DNA of 14,682 bases. Origin: Actinomycetes bacterium. GTDB lineage: Bacteria; Actinomycetota; Actinomycetes; Mycobacteriales; Micromonosporaceae. The notes beneath the pieces are model-generated. The model searched no databases and was not told the origin of the DNA. It saw nothing but the letters and a program-made list of their open reading frames with translations. Positions 1-7,526 of this stretch are shown here, in pieces (the stretch's first letter is position 1; each line of letters starts with the position of its first letter). The translations under genes were made by a program, and so were the position numbers. Location of the stretch: the NCBI GenBank assembly GCA_021793335.1, contig JAJYSW010000060.1, positions 1 to 14,682 of the forward strand, written 5' to 3'.

Positions 1-999
1 CACGAATGTGCCGTTCGCGGCGTTCCCGGCAGCGGCGTTGGCGATCTTGAGCACGACCATGACCGCGAGCTGGTTGGCCGCCACGAACAGGAGCGTCCAG
101 ACGGCCATCCGGCGGATGTCGCGCAGCGGCAGCGCCTTGAAATCGAACCGCAGCCGCCAGCGGAATCCGGCCCGTCGCAGCGCCGGGGCCAGGAACACCA
201 CCTGGATGACCACGCCGGCGGTGGTGCCGCCGCCGAGCAGCAGCAGCATGCCGGCGGTGACCTGATCGGCCTCCATGAACAGGAATCCGTCCGCGTCGGG
301 GACGGCGTCGCGGGTGTAGACGAGGAAGAAGCACGCGCCGACGGCGATGACCACGAGGTTGTTGATGATCGGCACCCACATGGGGGCGCCGAAGTGCTCG
401 CGCGAGTTCAGTACGCCCGACAGGACCGCGAACAGGCCGTAGAACATGAGCGCCGGCAGCATGAGATAGGACAGCTGCGTGACCAGGCCGTGCTGGACCG
501 GTTCGGCCATCGCCGAGGCGATGAGCGGCGCGGCGAGGGTCACGATGAGGGCCGCCGCGCCGAGCACGAGGAGCGCGAGCGTCAGCAGCCGGTGCGCGAA
601 GGCGTCGCCGCCGTCGGGGTCGTTCTTGTGGGAGCGGACGAACAGCGGCAGGATGATGCTCGCGAACACGCCGCCGAGGACGAGCTCGTAGATCATCTGC
701 GGGAAGTACTGGGCGGTGGTGTAGGAGTTCCCCAGCAGCCCGGCGCCGATCGCGGCCGAGACGACGACGGTGCGGCCGAAACCGGTGACACGGCTGACGA
801 GTGAGCCCGCCCCCATGAGGAGGCTGGAGCGGGCCACGTTCTTCCCGCCGCTCTTCGTCGGCGGCACCGGATCGGCCGACGGGCCGAGCCCGGGCCCGGG
901 CCCGGCGTTCGCGGTGCGGTAGACGGGGGTGATGGGTGAGGGCGGACCGGCCGGCGAGGACTGCGGGCCGTTACTCGGTCTCGCTCTACTATCGGCCAT
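1..999 (-). CDS. murJ: Lipid II flippase MurJ (MviN family), N-terminal 333 residues, 3' end outside window
   Basis: This gene encodes the integral membrane flippase that moves the peptidoglycan precursor lipid II across the cytoplasmic membrane. The reading frame runs from ATG at 999 to the window edge without a stop, so only the N-terminal 333 residues are seen. Residues 1-57 form a Pro/Ser/Gly-rich cytoplasmic extension that E. coli MurJ lacks. The membrane domain then begins, with the typical SLVSRVTGFGR stretch; R70 and R76 match the two conserved TM1 arginines of the family. Further hydrophobic segments follow, including FYGLFAVLSGVLNSREHFGAP and VPIINNLVVIAVGACFFLVY. A GGAGAGAG ribosome-binding site lies about 5 nt before the ATG. 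It is divergent from the CCA-adding enzyme gene with only 30 bp between the starts. Many actinobacterial homologues carry a C-terminal pseudokinase-like extension; whether this one does cannot be seen here. Confidence 0.93.
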   Translation of the reverse strand, partial: MADSRARPSNGPQSSPAGPPSPITPVYRTANAGPGPGLGPSADPVPPTKSGGKNVARSSLLMGAGSLVSRVTGFGRTVVVSAAIGAGLLGNSYTTAQYFPQMIYELVLGGVFASIILPLFVRSHKNDPDGGDAFAHRLLTLALLVLGAAALIVTLAAPLIASAMAEPVQHGLVTQLSYLMLPALMFYGLFAVLSGVLNSREHFGAPMWVPIINNLVVIAVGACFFLVYTRDAVPDADGFLFMEADQVTAGMLLLLGGGTTAGVVIQVVFLAPALRRAGFRWRLRFDFKALPLRDIRRMAVWTLLFVAANQLAVMVVLKIANAAAGNAANGTFV

Positions 1000-1014
1000 T
1001 CTCGCTCTCTCCGC

Positions 1015-1020
1015 TAAGCT
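1015..1020 (+). promoter_or_regulatory. Candidate -10 element (TAAGCT) of the CCA-adding enzyme gene
   Basis: TAAGCT fits the TAnnnT actinobacterial -10 consensus and ends 9 nt before the ATG at 1030, which would give a leader of only about 2-3 nt. No Shine-Dalgarno sequence precedes the ATG, which fits near-leaderless translation. The -35 region would fall inside the murJ start codon region and is not recognisable, so this is tentative. Confidence 0.35.
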
Positions 1021-1029
1021 TGCCCGGCG

Positions 1030-2454
1030 ATGTCTGACAACACTAACGGTAAAGAAATTACCGTCCCGCCCGTAGCCGACGACTTGGGTCGGGTCTTCGC
1101 CGACGCCGGTTTCGAGCTGCACCTGGTGGGCGGCTCCGTACGCGATGCGATCCTGCGCCGGCCGACGAGCGATCTGGACTTCACCACCGACGCGCGTCCT
1201 GAGGACACCGAGCGGCTGCTGCGTGAGGCGTGCTCGGCGGTGTGGACCGCGGGCGCGGACTTCGGGACCATCGGCGGACGGTTCCGCGGGCACCAGGTGG
1301 AGGTGACGACGTTCCGCGCCGATGCCTATGACCGCGTCAGCCGCAACCCGATCGTCCGCTACGGCGACAGTCTCGTCGACGATCTGGAACGGCGCGACTT
1401 CACCGTCAACGCGATGGCCGTCAGTGTGCCCGGGCATGTCTTCTGCGACCCGTTCGGCGGCATCGGCGACCTGGCGCGGCGCACGATCCGCACCCCGGCG
1501 AGCCCGGAGTCGTCCTTCGCCGACGATCCGCTGCGGATGCTGCGGGCCGCGCGCTTCACCGCGCAACTGGGCTTCGCGATCGACCCGGACGTGCGCGCGG
1601 CGATGACGGCCATGGCCGCCGAACTGGGGCGCATCACCGCCGAGCGCATCCGTGAGGAGTTCGTCAAGCTGCTGGTCTCGCCCGACCCGGTGGCGGGGCT
1701 CCGGGTGCTGGTGGAGACCGGCCTGGCCGATCAATTCCTGCCCGAGCTGGGCGCGCTGCGCATGGAGATTGACGAGCACGCCCAGCACAAGGACGTCTAC
1801 GAGCATTCGCTCCAGGTGCTGCGCAACGCCGTCGAGCTCGACACCGACGGCCCCGACGCGATCCTGCGTCTGGCGGCGCTGCTGCACGACATCGGCAAAC
1901 CCGAGACCAAGGGCGTCACCGAAGACGGCAATGTGACCTTCCACCACCATGACGTGGTGGGTGCCCGCATGGCGCGAAAGCGCATGCGGGCGCTGAAGTT
2001 CCCCAAGGCCGATGTGCAGGCCGTGTCCTCGTTGATCGCGCTGCACCTGCGCTTCTACGGCTACGGGCGGGACGGCTGGACCGATTCGGCGGTGCGCCGC
2101 TACGTCACCGACGCCGGCTCCGAACTGGAGCGGCTGCACAAACTGGTGCGTTCGGACTGCACCACCCGCAATCGGCGCAAGGCCGAACGCCTCCGACGCG
2201 ATTATGATGCGTTCGAGGAGCGGATCGCCCGCATCCGCGCCGAGGAGGATCTGCGCGCCGTCCGCCCCGACCTGGACGGCAACGCGATCATGGAGCTGCT
2301 CGGGCTGGCTCCGGGGCCGGCGATCGGCAGGGCCTGGAAGCACCTCAAGGAGCTGCGCTTGGAGCGGGGGCCGCTGTCTCGTGAGGAGGCCGAGTCGGAA
2401 CTGCTCGATTGGGCCGAGCGGGAAGGCCTCGCACCACGTCGAGACGGGGACTGA
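1030..2454 (+). CDS. cca: CCA-adding tRNA nucleotidyltransferase with HD domain
   Basis: The enzyme adds or repairs the 3'-terminal CCA of tRNAs using CTP and ATP; in mycobacteria the orthologue is annotated pcnA. The 474-residue length is normal for the actinobacterial form (about 480). Class II nucleotidyltransferase motifs are all visible: GGSVRD at 34-39, the metal-binding DLD at 48-50, VEVTTFR at 90-96, and ERRDFTVNAMA at about 120-130. These are followed by DDPLRMLRAARF, which belongs to the template region that binds nucleotide bases. An HD phosphohydrolase domain follows, with LLHDIGKPETK (H286, D287) and a downstream HHHDVVGA. The ATG at 1030 is the only sensible start. The gene is divergent from murJ and overlaps the end of the opposing membrane protein gene by 110 bp at its 3' end. 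Codons 6-12 contain a short AT-rich palindrome that stands out from the GC-rich surroundings. Confidence 0.95.
   Translation: MSDNTNGKEITVPPVADDLGRVFADAGFELHLVGGSVRDAILRRPTSDLDFTTDARPEDTERLLREACSAVWTAGADFGTIGGRFRGHQVEVTTFRADAYDRVSRNPIVRYGDSLVDDLERRDFTVNAMAVSVPGHVFCDPFGGIGDLARRTIRTPASPESSFADDPLRMLRAARFTAQLGFAIDPDVRAAMTAMAAELGRITAERIREEFVKLLVSPDPVAGLRVLVETGLADQFLPELGALRMEIDEHAQHKDVYEHSLQVLRNAVELDTDGPDAILRLAALLHDIGKPETKGVTEDGNVTFHHHDVVGARMARKRMRALKFPKADVQAVSSLIALHLRFYGYGRDGWTDSAVRRYVTDAGSELERLHKLVRSDCTTRNRRKAERLRRDYDAFEERIARIRAEEDLRAVRPDLDGNAIMELLGLAPGPAIGRAWKHLKELRLERGPLSREEAESELLDWAEREGLAPRRDGD
1046..1064. repeat. AT-rich perfect inverted repeat inside the first codons of cca
   Basis: ACGGTAA (1046-1052) and TTACCGT (1058-1064) are perfect 7-bp inverted repeats around the 5-nt centre AGAAA. 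They begin 17 nt into the coding sequence. The element could be an operator just downstream of the near-leaderless start, a hairpin affecting initiation, or chance. It encodes the poorly conserved residues around N6-V12. Confidence 0.5.
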
Positions 2455-3859
2455 GGATCTCCCCGATCACCAGGGCGCACATGGCCGCGACGGTCAGCCA
2501 GCGCGCGCCCGCGGCCGTGAGGAACAGCCACTCGGGGATGCCGCGCCCGTCCTCGGCCGAGACCTGGAGCATCTTGCCGTAGAAGGCGAGGAAATAGCCG
2601 ACCTCGGCCGCCTGCCACACCAGGAACATCGTCCATTTGGGGCGAGCGAGGATGAGCAGCGGGACGAGCCACAGCACGTACTGCTGCGACCAGACCTTGC
2701 CGAACAGCAGGAACGCGGCCACCACGAGGAAGCACAGCTGCGCCAGGCGCGGCACGACGTCCTCCTCGGGCCCGGCGCCCCAGTGGGCGAAGAACCCGAG
2801 GACGGCGATTCCAATGCATGACACGGCGAACAGCACGAGGTAGGCGTCGTTGACGAACTCGTGGTCCCACAGCGCCTCCCAGCCGGTGACACCGCGCAGC
2901 ACATACCAGCCGGTGCCCCAGTCGACGGGGCGCTCGGAGTTGAGTTCGAAGAAACGCAGCCACGACTCCCGCCACAGCGCCGCTACAGGCGCATTGATCG
3001 CGGCCCACGTCAACGCCGCGGTTGCGGTGGTCATGAGCGCCGGGAGCAGTTGCTTCCGGCGCAGTGCGAGCACCAGCAGCGGGCCGACGAACAGGAGGGC
3101 GTAGAACTTGGCGGCGACGGCCAGGCCGAGGAACAGGCCGGCCAGGACCGGGCGGCCGCGCTGCCAGTACAGGAAGAACGGCATCGACAGCGCGATGGCG
3201 AACAGATCCCAGTTGACGGTGGCGGTCACGAGCATGACCGGTGCGGCGGCCATCATCATCGCGTCCCAGGGGCGGCCGGGTCGTCGGAGGGCCGCCGCGC
3301 CGTCCGCGTCGGGAAGATCGGTGCGGCGGTTGTCGGCGCGGATCGCGTACATGATCGCGATGGCGGCGACGCCGCAGGCGATGAGGGTGATCGCGTTGAG
3401 GTGGTAGAAGATCGTGCCGCCGTCGACGAGGGGGGAGTCGAAGATGTTCTCGACGCGGAAGGCGATCTGGCCGAGGACGCCCATGAACCAGCCGGTCAGG
3501 ACGGGGTATTCGACGGGGTGGTCGCGGTAGGGGATGGCGCCTTCGTTGAGGCGTTCGGCGCCCCACAGCGCACGGATGTCGGTGTAGCAGGCGTTCGTGT
3601 ACTGCTGCCAGTCGAGCCATCCGCCTCCCGCGCACGGGTACTTCTGGAGCCAGGAGACGGCGAAGAACACCAGGCCGGTGAACAGGATGACGCGCAGCGG
3701 CGTCCAGAAGCGGCGGCGAGGCGGGTCGACGGCGTGGCCGCCGAGCGGACCGCCGATGAACCCCGAGACGAGGCGCACGAAGCGGTCGGAGCGTGAGGGG
3801 GCGACCGGCGCGGCTTCGCGGCCGGTGCCCTGTGAACGTGACGACGGCATGGGACACAT
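2345..3859 (-). CDS. Polytopic membrane protein, probable GT87/DUF2029 family glycosyltransferase (Rv0051-like)
   Basis: A 504-residue membrane protein with a cytoplasmic N-terminus of about 50 residues and roughly ten or more hydrophobic segments. Examples are WTPLRVILFTGLVFFAVSWL near 52-71, then ITLIACGVAAIAIMYAI, LLFVGPLLVLAL and LVLFAVSCIGIAVLGFF. Between TM1 and TM2 is a loop with WLDWQQYTNACYTDI and YRDHPVEYPVLTG (about 111-123). An acidic/aromatic loop with an EYP motif resembles the first external loop of GT-C fold polyprenyl-phosphate sugar transferases such as GT87/DUF2029 proteins. The gene lies 45 bp downstream of the class A PBP on the same strand, so the two are probably co-transcribed. 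From memory, mycobacteria show the same ponA1-Rv0051 order. The ATG at 3859 is used; an ATG three codons later (3850) is a good alternative. The last 110 bp overlap the convergent cca gene. The sugar and acceptor are unknown. Confidence 0.78.
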   Translation of the reverse strand: MCPMPSSRSQGTGREAAPVAPSRSDRFVRLVSGFIGGPLGGHAVDPPRRRFWTPLRVILFTGLVFFAVSWLQKYPCAGGGWLDWQQYTNACYTDIRALWGAERLNEGAIPYRDHPVEYPVLTGWFMGVLGQIAFRVENIFDSPLVDGGTIFYHLNAITLIACGVAAIAIMYAIRADNRRTDLPDADGAAALRRPGRPWDAMMMAAAPVMLVTATVNWDLFAIALSMPFFLYWQRGRPVLAGLFLGLAVAAKFYALLFVGPLLVLALRRKQLLPALMTTATAALTWAAINAPVAALWRESWLRFFELNSERPVDWGTGWYVLRGVTGWEALWDHEFVNDAYLVLFAVSCIGIAVLGFFAHWGAGPEEDVVPRLAQLCFLVVAAFLLFGKVWSQQYVLWLVPLLILARPKWTMFLVWQAAEVGYFLAFYGKMLQVSAEDGRGIPEWLFLTAAGARWLTVAAMCALVIGEILSPRLDVVRGLPARPNRAVPTRPPHETAAPAPSAAP

Positions 3860-3904
3860 TGTGTCGCATGCCGCCCTCGGCGCTCGCCGTGCCCGTGCCG
3901 GCGG

Positions 3905-6900
3905 CTACCAGTCGCTGTGCTCCGATTCTGGCGGGGATTCGCTCGACGGCGGATCGGTGGGACAGTTCCAGAAACCGCAGTCGTCCTCGGGGTCGGGAGT
4001 CTCATCGTCCTCGCCGGGCTCGGAGGAGTCGTCGGTCGGTTCGCCGTCGTCCGGGCCCTCGCCCTCGTCCTCGCAGCCGGGGCCTCCGGGGGTCTCGCAG
4101 CGTTCCTCTTCCTCCTCCTCTTCTTCCTCTTCTTGTGCGGCGCACCGAGGATCGGAGGGGTTCTGACCGCAATAGAGGCCGTTGACCTCTTCGATATCGG
4201 TCGTGATGGCCTGGCCGACGGTGACCTTGTCCTCCCATTTCCGTTCGGCCCAGTCCTCGTCGCCGTCCTTGACCTCCAGAATCCGGTCCATCGCCGAGAA
4301 CCAGACGGGATAACTGGTGTTGCCGCCGAAGACGTTGGTGTAGTCGCCGTTCGGGTCCGAGATCGGATCGGATTCGGAGGTCACGTTGCCGACCCATGTG
4401 GCGATGGAGATCTGCGGAATCGCGCCGACGTACCAGGCGTGCGCGTTGTACAAGTCCGGGTAGTCGTTGCCGTCTCGGTCCTTGCCGCTGGCCTCCCAGG
4501 TTCCGGTCTTGCCGAAGAAGTCGCGGTCGAGGCTCGGGGCACTGGAACCGCCGTCGATCTCGGAGCCGACCCACTGGAGGTCGCGGGCGGCTCCGGCGTC
4601 GAGCGCCGCCGTCTCGGTCAGTTCGCGGTTCGGCGGCACTTCATTGCCGTCGGGGCCGATGACCTTCTCCACGTAATGGGTCTCGACGGCGGTGCCGTCG
4701 TTGGCGATGGTCGCGTACATGGCGGCCATGTCCCGGACGCTGGTCGGGTACTGGCCGAAAGCCAGGTGGTAGTAGAACGGGTCGGTCTGGCCCCCGCCGC
4801 CGATGCTCAGGCGGTCCGGCTCGCCGTCCTCGGCGGCGAGGAGGCGGCCCTGGGTGTCCACCCGCGCCGAGTTGCCGTCGACGGCGACGGGCGCGGCGTT
4901 GTCGATCCCGCCGGTCGCGGGGTCGGTGACCCATTCGCCGTCGGCGGTCACGGTCTGCCCGTGCATCGAGTAGGTGAAGTCAGGGTACAGACGGTAGGTG
5001 ACGGGCACGTCGTGCGCGTCGCCGTTCTCGTCATAGAGCTGGACGGTCTGGCTCATCTCGGTCAGGCCCATCTGGATGGCCTTTTCAAGGAGCGTGTCGA
5101 CGCCGTAGCTCTCGGCGATGGCGTACATCGGGGTGTTCTTGGACTTGCGCACCGCGTCGGTGAGGGTCAGGTACATCTCCGATTCCTGGCCGCCGTTGCG
5201 CAGCGTGCAGTTCGGGTAGGTGCCCGAGCCGATGCACGACTGGCTCTCGTCGAGTTTGAGAGTGTCGAAGGCGCGCGGTGAGCTGGCGTTCCACCAGGAT
5301 TCGATGGAGGCGCCCTGGTCGATGGCGGTGGCCGCGGTGATCAGCTTCATCGTCGAGGAGGGCGGGTGCGGAGATTCGTTGCCGGCCTTGTCGATGCCGA
5401 AGCCGTCGGGGCCGCCGTAGTAGCCGAGGACGCGGCCGGTACCCGGCTCGACGGCGACCATGGCGGTCATCATCGAGGGGTCGTAGCCGACGAGCGCGGC
5501 GTCCTCGTTCGTGTTCTCGAACTGCCAGTAGCCATCGGAGGTGAGGACTTTCTCGGCGTCGTCGACCGAGTCGACGACCTCGCCGTCCTTGTCGAGGTAT
5601 TGACCGTCGTCGTCCGTCTTGACCTTGATCTGGCCGCGATCGGCGGTCCGCTCCAGCTGCTCCTGGATCTTCTGGTCGATGGTGAGGGTGACCTGGAACC
5701 CGCCGGTGCCCTCTTCGGCGCCTTTGAGGTCGGTCTTGCTGAGGCCGAACCGCTCCTGGAGTTCGTCGTAGACGTAGCCGTCGATCTCGTTGGTGAGGAA
5801 CCCGATCGGCTCGTCACCGCCCCAGGAGCCGCGGCTCTCGAAGGTGTCGGTGGGCACGGGCAGCTCGTAGGCGTCGCGGTCGGCCTTGGTGAGGGCGCCG
5901 ACCTCGACCATGGCGTCCATGACGTACCCCCAGCGCTCCGTGGCGGACTGCTCGTCGTACACGTCGGCGTAATACGGGTCGTAGTAGCCGTTGGGGGATT
6001 TCACCTGCATGATGATGAAGGCGGCCTGGGCGTAGTCCAGTTCCTCGACCGGCAGCTCGAAGTACAGCTCCGAGGCCGCCGCGACGCCGTAGGCGCCGCG
6101 GCCGAAGTAGGCCATGTCGAGGTAGTAGGTGATGATCTCGTCTTTGGTGTATTCCTGCTCCAGCTTCATCGCCATGACCGCTTCACGGGCCTTGCGGTCG
6201 TACGAGATGTCCTCGCGGATGCCTGCCACGATGCCCGCGAGCTGCTGGGTGATGGTCGAGGCACCCTGGGTATCGCCGCCGGTGACGTTGTTGACCAGGG
6301 CGCGCATGGTGCCGGCGTAGTCGACGCCGCCATGGCTGTAGAACTTGCGGTCCTCCGAGGCGATCAGCGCGTCCTTGACCGTGTCGGGCATCTTGTCGGG
6401 GTCTTCGACGCGCTTGCGGTAGGCCTCGCCGTAGGCGGAGGCCTCGGTCTGCCCGTCGGCGTAGTAGAAGACGGTCGGTTCGCCATCCTGGCGGAGGTTC
6501 TTGAGCAGCGGCACTTCCTGGTAGAACCAGGTGCCGACGATGGTGATGGCGGCGACGAACAGCACGCCCATGGCGATGAGTCCGGCGTAGACCTTGCGGC
6601 GGCGGCGTTTCTTCTTGAGCTTCTTCTGCTCTTTGCGATCGTCCTCGCTGAGCGGACCGTCGGATCCGCCGCGTCCGGCGCGCCGTCTGCCGCCGGCCGC
6701 CGCGCGTCCCGCGCCGTTCGCCCGGCCTGGGGGACGTGCGCCGCCGACCGAGGCGCTGCCGACGGAGGCGGACCCGACCGTGGCCTTGCCCACTGAGGCG
6801 CTGCCCACTGAGGCGCTGCCCACGGAAGCGCTCCCGACCGAGGCGCTGCCCGAGGCGCCGCCGACCGAGGCCCGTCCTGCGCCGCCCACTGAGGCGCTGC

Positions 6901-7165
6901 CCGAGGCCCCGCCCACTGAGGCGCGACCCGTGCCGCCATAGGAGCCGGGCCGGGGTGCGGGGGCGCCGCCGTACGGGCCGGCGCCCTGCTGGGGGGCACC
7001 GCCGCCCCAGTCGTAGTCGGTGTTGTTCGGCGGAGAGTTCGAGCCGTTGCCGTAGGAACGGTTGCGCGGGGAGGCGCTCCCGTGGGCGCCGCCCGAATGC
7101 CCGGCGTCGCCGGAGAGCCGCCCGTTCTCCGGCGGCGGTTCCGAACGATAACCGTAGTCGTTCAT
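3905..7165 (-). CDS. ponA: Class A penicillin-binding protein (GT51 transglycosylase + transpeptidase), PonA-type
   Basis: This bifunctional cell-wall synthase polymerises lipid II and crosslinks stem peptides. The ATG at 7165 is chosen because GGATGG lies 6 nt upstream; a TTG two codons earlier would abut that site. The protein has 1086 residues. Residues 1-190 are a Gly/Ser/Pro-rich cytoplasmic tail with an ASVG repeat array (81-141) and a basic KKLKKKRRRR stop-transfer stretch. One TM helix spans about 194-215. GT51 follows, with catalytic E271 in SEDRKFYSHGG, then GASTITQQLAG and YLDMAYFGRGAYGV. The transpeptidase domain has S604-T-M-K607 (SSTMK where GSTFK is usual), S675-K-N677 and K886-T-G. 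The protein ends in a Glu/Asp/Pro tail with ten consecutive Glu and several Cys. No PASTA domain is seen. It is the first gene of the operon with the GT87-like protein and diverges from padR. Orthology with mycobacterial PonA1 is inferred from context. Confidence 0.95.
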   Translation of the reverse strand: MNDYGYRSEPPPENGRLSGDAGHSGGAHGSASPRNRSYGNGSNSPPNNTDYDWGGGAPQQGAGPYGGAPAPRPGSYGGTGRASVGGASGSASVGGAGRASVGGASGSASVGSASVGSASVGSASVGKATVGSASVGSASVGGARPPGRANGAGRAAAGGRRRAGRGGSDGPLSEDDRKEQKKLKKKRRRRKVYAGLIAMGVLFVAAITIVGTWFYQEVPLLKNLRQDGEPTVFYYADGQTEASAYGEAYRKRVEDPDKMPDTVKDALIASEDRKFYSHGGVDYAGTMRALVNNVTGGDTQGASTITQQLAGIVAGIREDISYDRKAREAVMAMKLEQEYTKDEIITYYLDMAYFGRGAYGVAAASELYFELPVEELDYAQAAFIIMQVKSPNGYYDPYYADVYDEQSATERWGYVMDAMVEVGALTKADRDAYELPVPTDTFESRGSWGGDEPIGFLTNEIDGYVYDELQERFGLSKTDLKGAEEGTGGFQVTLTIDQKIQEQLERTADRGQIKVKTDDDGQYLDKDGEVVDSVDDAEKVLTSDGYWQFENTNEDAALVGYDPSMMTAMVAVEPGTGRVLGYYGGPDGFGIDKAGNESPHPPSSTMKLITAATAIDQGASIESWWNASSPRAFDTLKLDESQSCIGSGTYPNCTLRNGGQESEMYLTLTDAVRKSKNTPMYAIAESYGVDTLLEKAIQMGLTEMSQTVQLYDENGDAHDVPVTYRLYPDFTYSMHGQTVTADGEWVTDPATGGIDNAAPVAVDGNSARVDTQGRLLAAEDGEPDRLSIGGGGQTDPFYYHLAFGQYPTSVRDMAAMYATIANDGTAVETHYVEKVIGPDGNEVPPNRELTETAALDAGAARDLQWVGSEIDGGSSAPSLDRDFFGKTGTWEASGKDRDGNDYPDLYNAHAWYVGAIPQISIATWVGNVTSESDPISDPNGDYTNVFGGNTSYPVWFSAMDRILEVKDGDEDWAERKWEDKVTVGQAITTDIEEVNGLYCGQNPSDPRCAAQEEEEEEEEEERCETPGGPGCEDEGEGPDDGEPTDDSSEPGEDDETPDPEDDCGFWNCPTDPPSSESPPESEHSDW
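6743..6925 (-). repeat. 15-bp tandem repeats encoding (S/R)ASVG pentapeptides in the PBP N-terminal tail
   Basis: The DNA repeats a 15-bp unit encoding SASVG or RASVG, ten copies in all (nine ASVG, one ATVG in KATVG), partly separated by GASG or GAG spacers. The run corresponds to residues 81-141 of the PBP, on the cytoplasmic side before the TM helix. Six copies (residues 107-136) follow one another without spacers. Such an array is prone to copy-number change by slippage. It is coding, not CRISPR: there are no unique spacers. Confidence 0.9.
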
Positions 7166-7370
7166 GCTCAACCATCCACGTGTCGCTGTGCCGACTTATG
7201 GCCGCCGTTCCGCCCGCAGGCGTGTGCGAGCCGTATGTCGGCCTCGCCTCGATTCGCTCCCGGCGTTAGGGGGATTTCGCCTGGTCGCAGCGGCTTTTCT
7301 CGATCGGCGGACGCCCGGCGCAACGCCGTCGAACGGACGTCCGGAGGGACGGCTCGTGGACGGCGCCGCT

Positions 7371-7390
7371 GAGGCGACCTCGGTCGCCTC
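7371..7390. repeat. Perfect 9-bp inverted repeat in the ponA/padR intergenic region
   Basis: GAGGCGACC (7371-7379) is followed by a 2-nt centre TC and then GGTCGCCTC (7382-7390). The symmetry is perfect. It abuts a second palindrome that starts at 7392. With such a short centre it is better read as a DNA-binding site than as an RNA hairpin. It lies about 205 bp upstream of the ponA start and 100 bp upstream of the padR -35 element. Confidence 0.6.
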
Positions 7391-7391
7391 G

Positions 7392-7412
7392 CAGTTTCGC
7401 ACACCGAAACTG
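7392..7412. promoter_or_regulatory. Operator-like palindrome CAGTTTCG-N5-CGAAACTG
   Basis: CAGTTTCG (7392-7399) and CGAAACTG (7405-7412) form a perfect 8-bp dyad around CACAC, 21 bp in total. It is AT-richer than its surroundings and typical in size for a dimeric helix-turn-helix regulator. It differs from the palindrome at the padR transcription start, so it is probably read by another factor. Which of the two divergent genes it serves cannot be decided. I could not identify a convincing ponA promoter. Confidence 0.55.
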
Positions 7413-7490
7413 AGAGAACGCTGCTAGATCGCTCGATCCTGCTGAGCTTATCGGATGAGCGCCATGATGCACAGTGCCGGACGCTCGGGC

Positions 7491-7519
7491 TTGACGTGAT
7501 TTCGGCCCGGGGTTAAGGT
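7491..7519 (+). promoter_or_regulatory. Sigma-70-type promoter of the padR-ino1 operon
   Basis: The -35 element TTGACG (7491-7496) and the -10 element TAAGGT (7514-7519) are separated by exactly 17 nt and match the vegetative actinobacterial consensus. Transcription should start near 7526-7527, giving a leader of about 92 nt before the padR ATG. The predicted start coincides with the first base of the PadR-type palindrome. Confidence 0.75.
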
Positions 7520-7526
7520 TTGGACT

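Noticed and set aside
2202..3869. 555-codon minus-strand open frame
   Set aside because: It is the shadow of the GT87-like membrane protein in a neighbouring frame. Its translation is Arg/Pro/His-rich, with no membrane segments, whereas the 2345-3859 frame shows clear transmembrane helices.
3917..6796. Long plus-strand frames antisense to the PBP (454 and 476 codons)
   Set aside because: They are Val/Gly/Asp-rich mirror frames produced by high wobble GC in the PBP. All PBP motifs are on the minus strand.
6743..6925. CRISPR-like short repeats
   Set aside because: The 15-bp units are in frame, mostly without spacers, and encode ASVG pentapeptides in the PBP.
7427..7438. Short palindrome GATCG-CT-CGATC
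   Set aside because: Arms of only five bases made of GATC-type sequence are expected by chance in GC-rich DNA.
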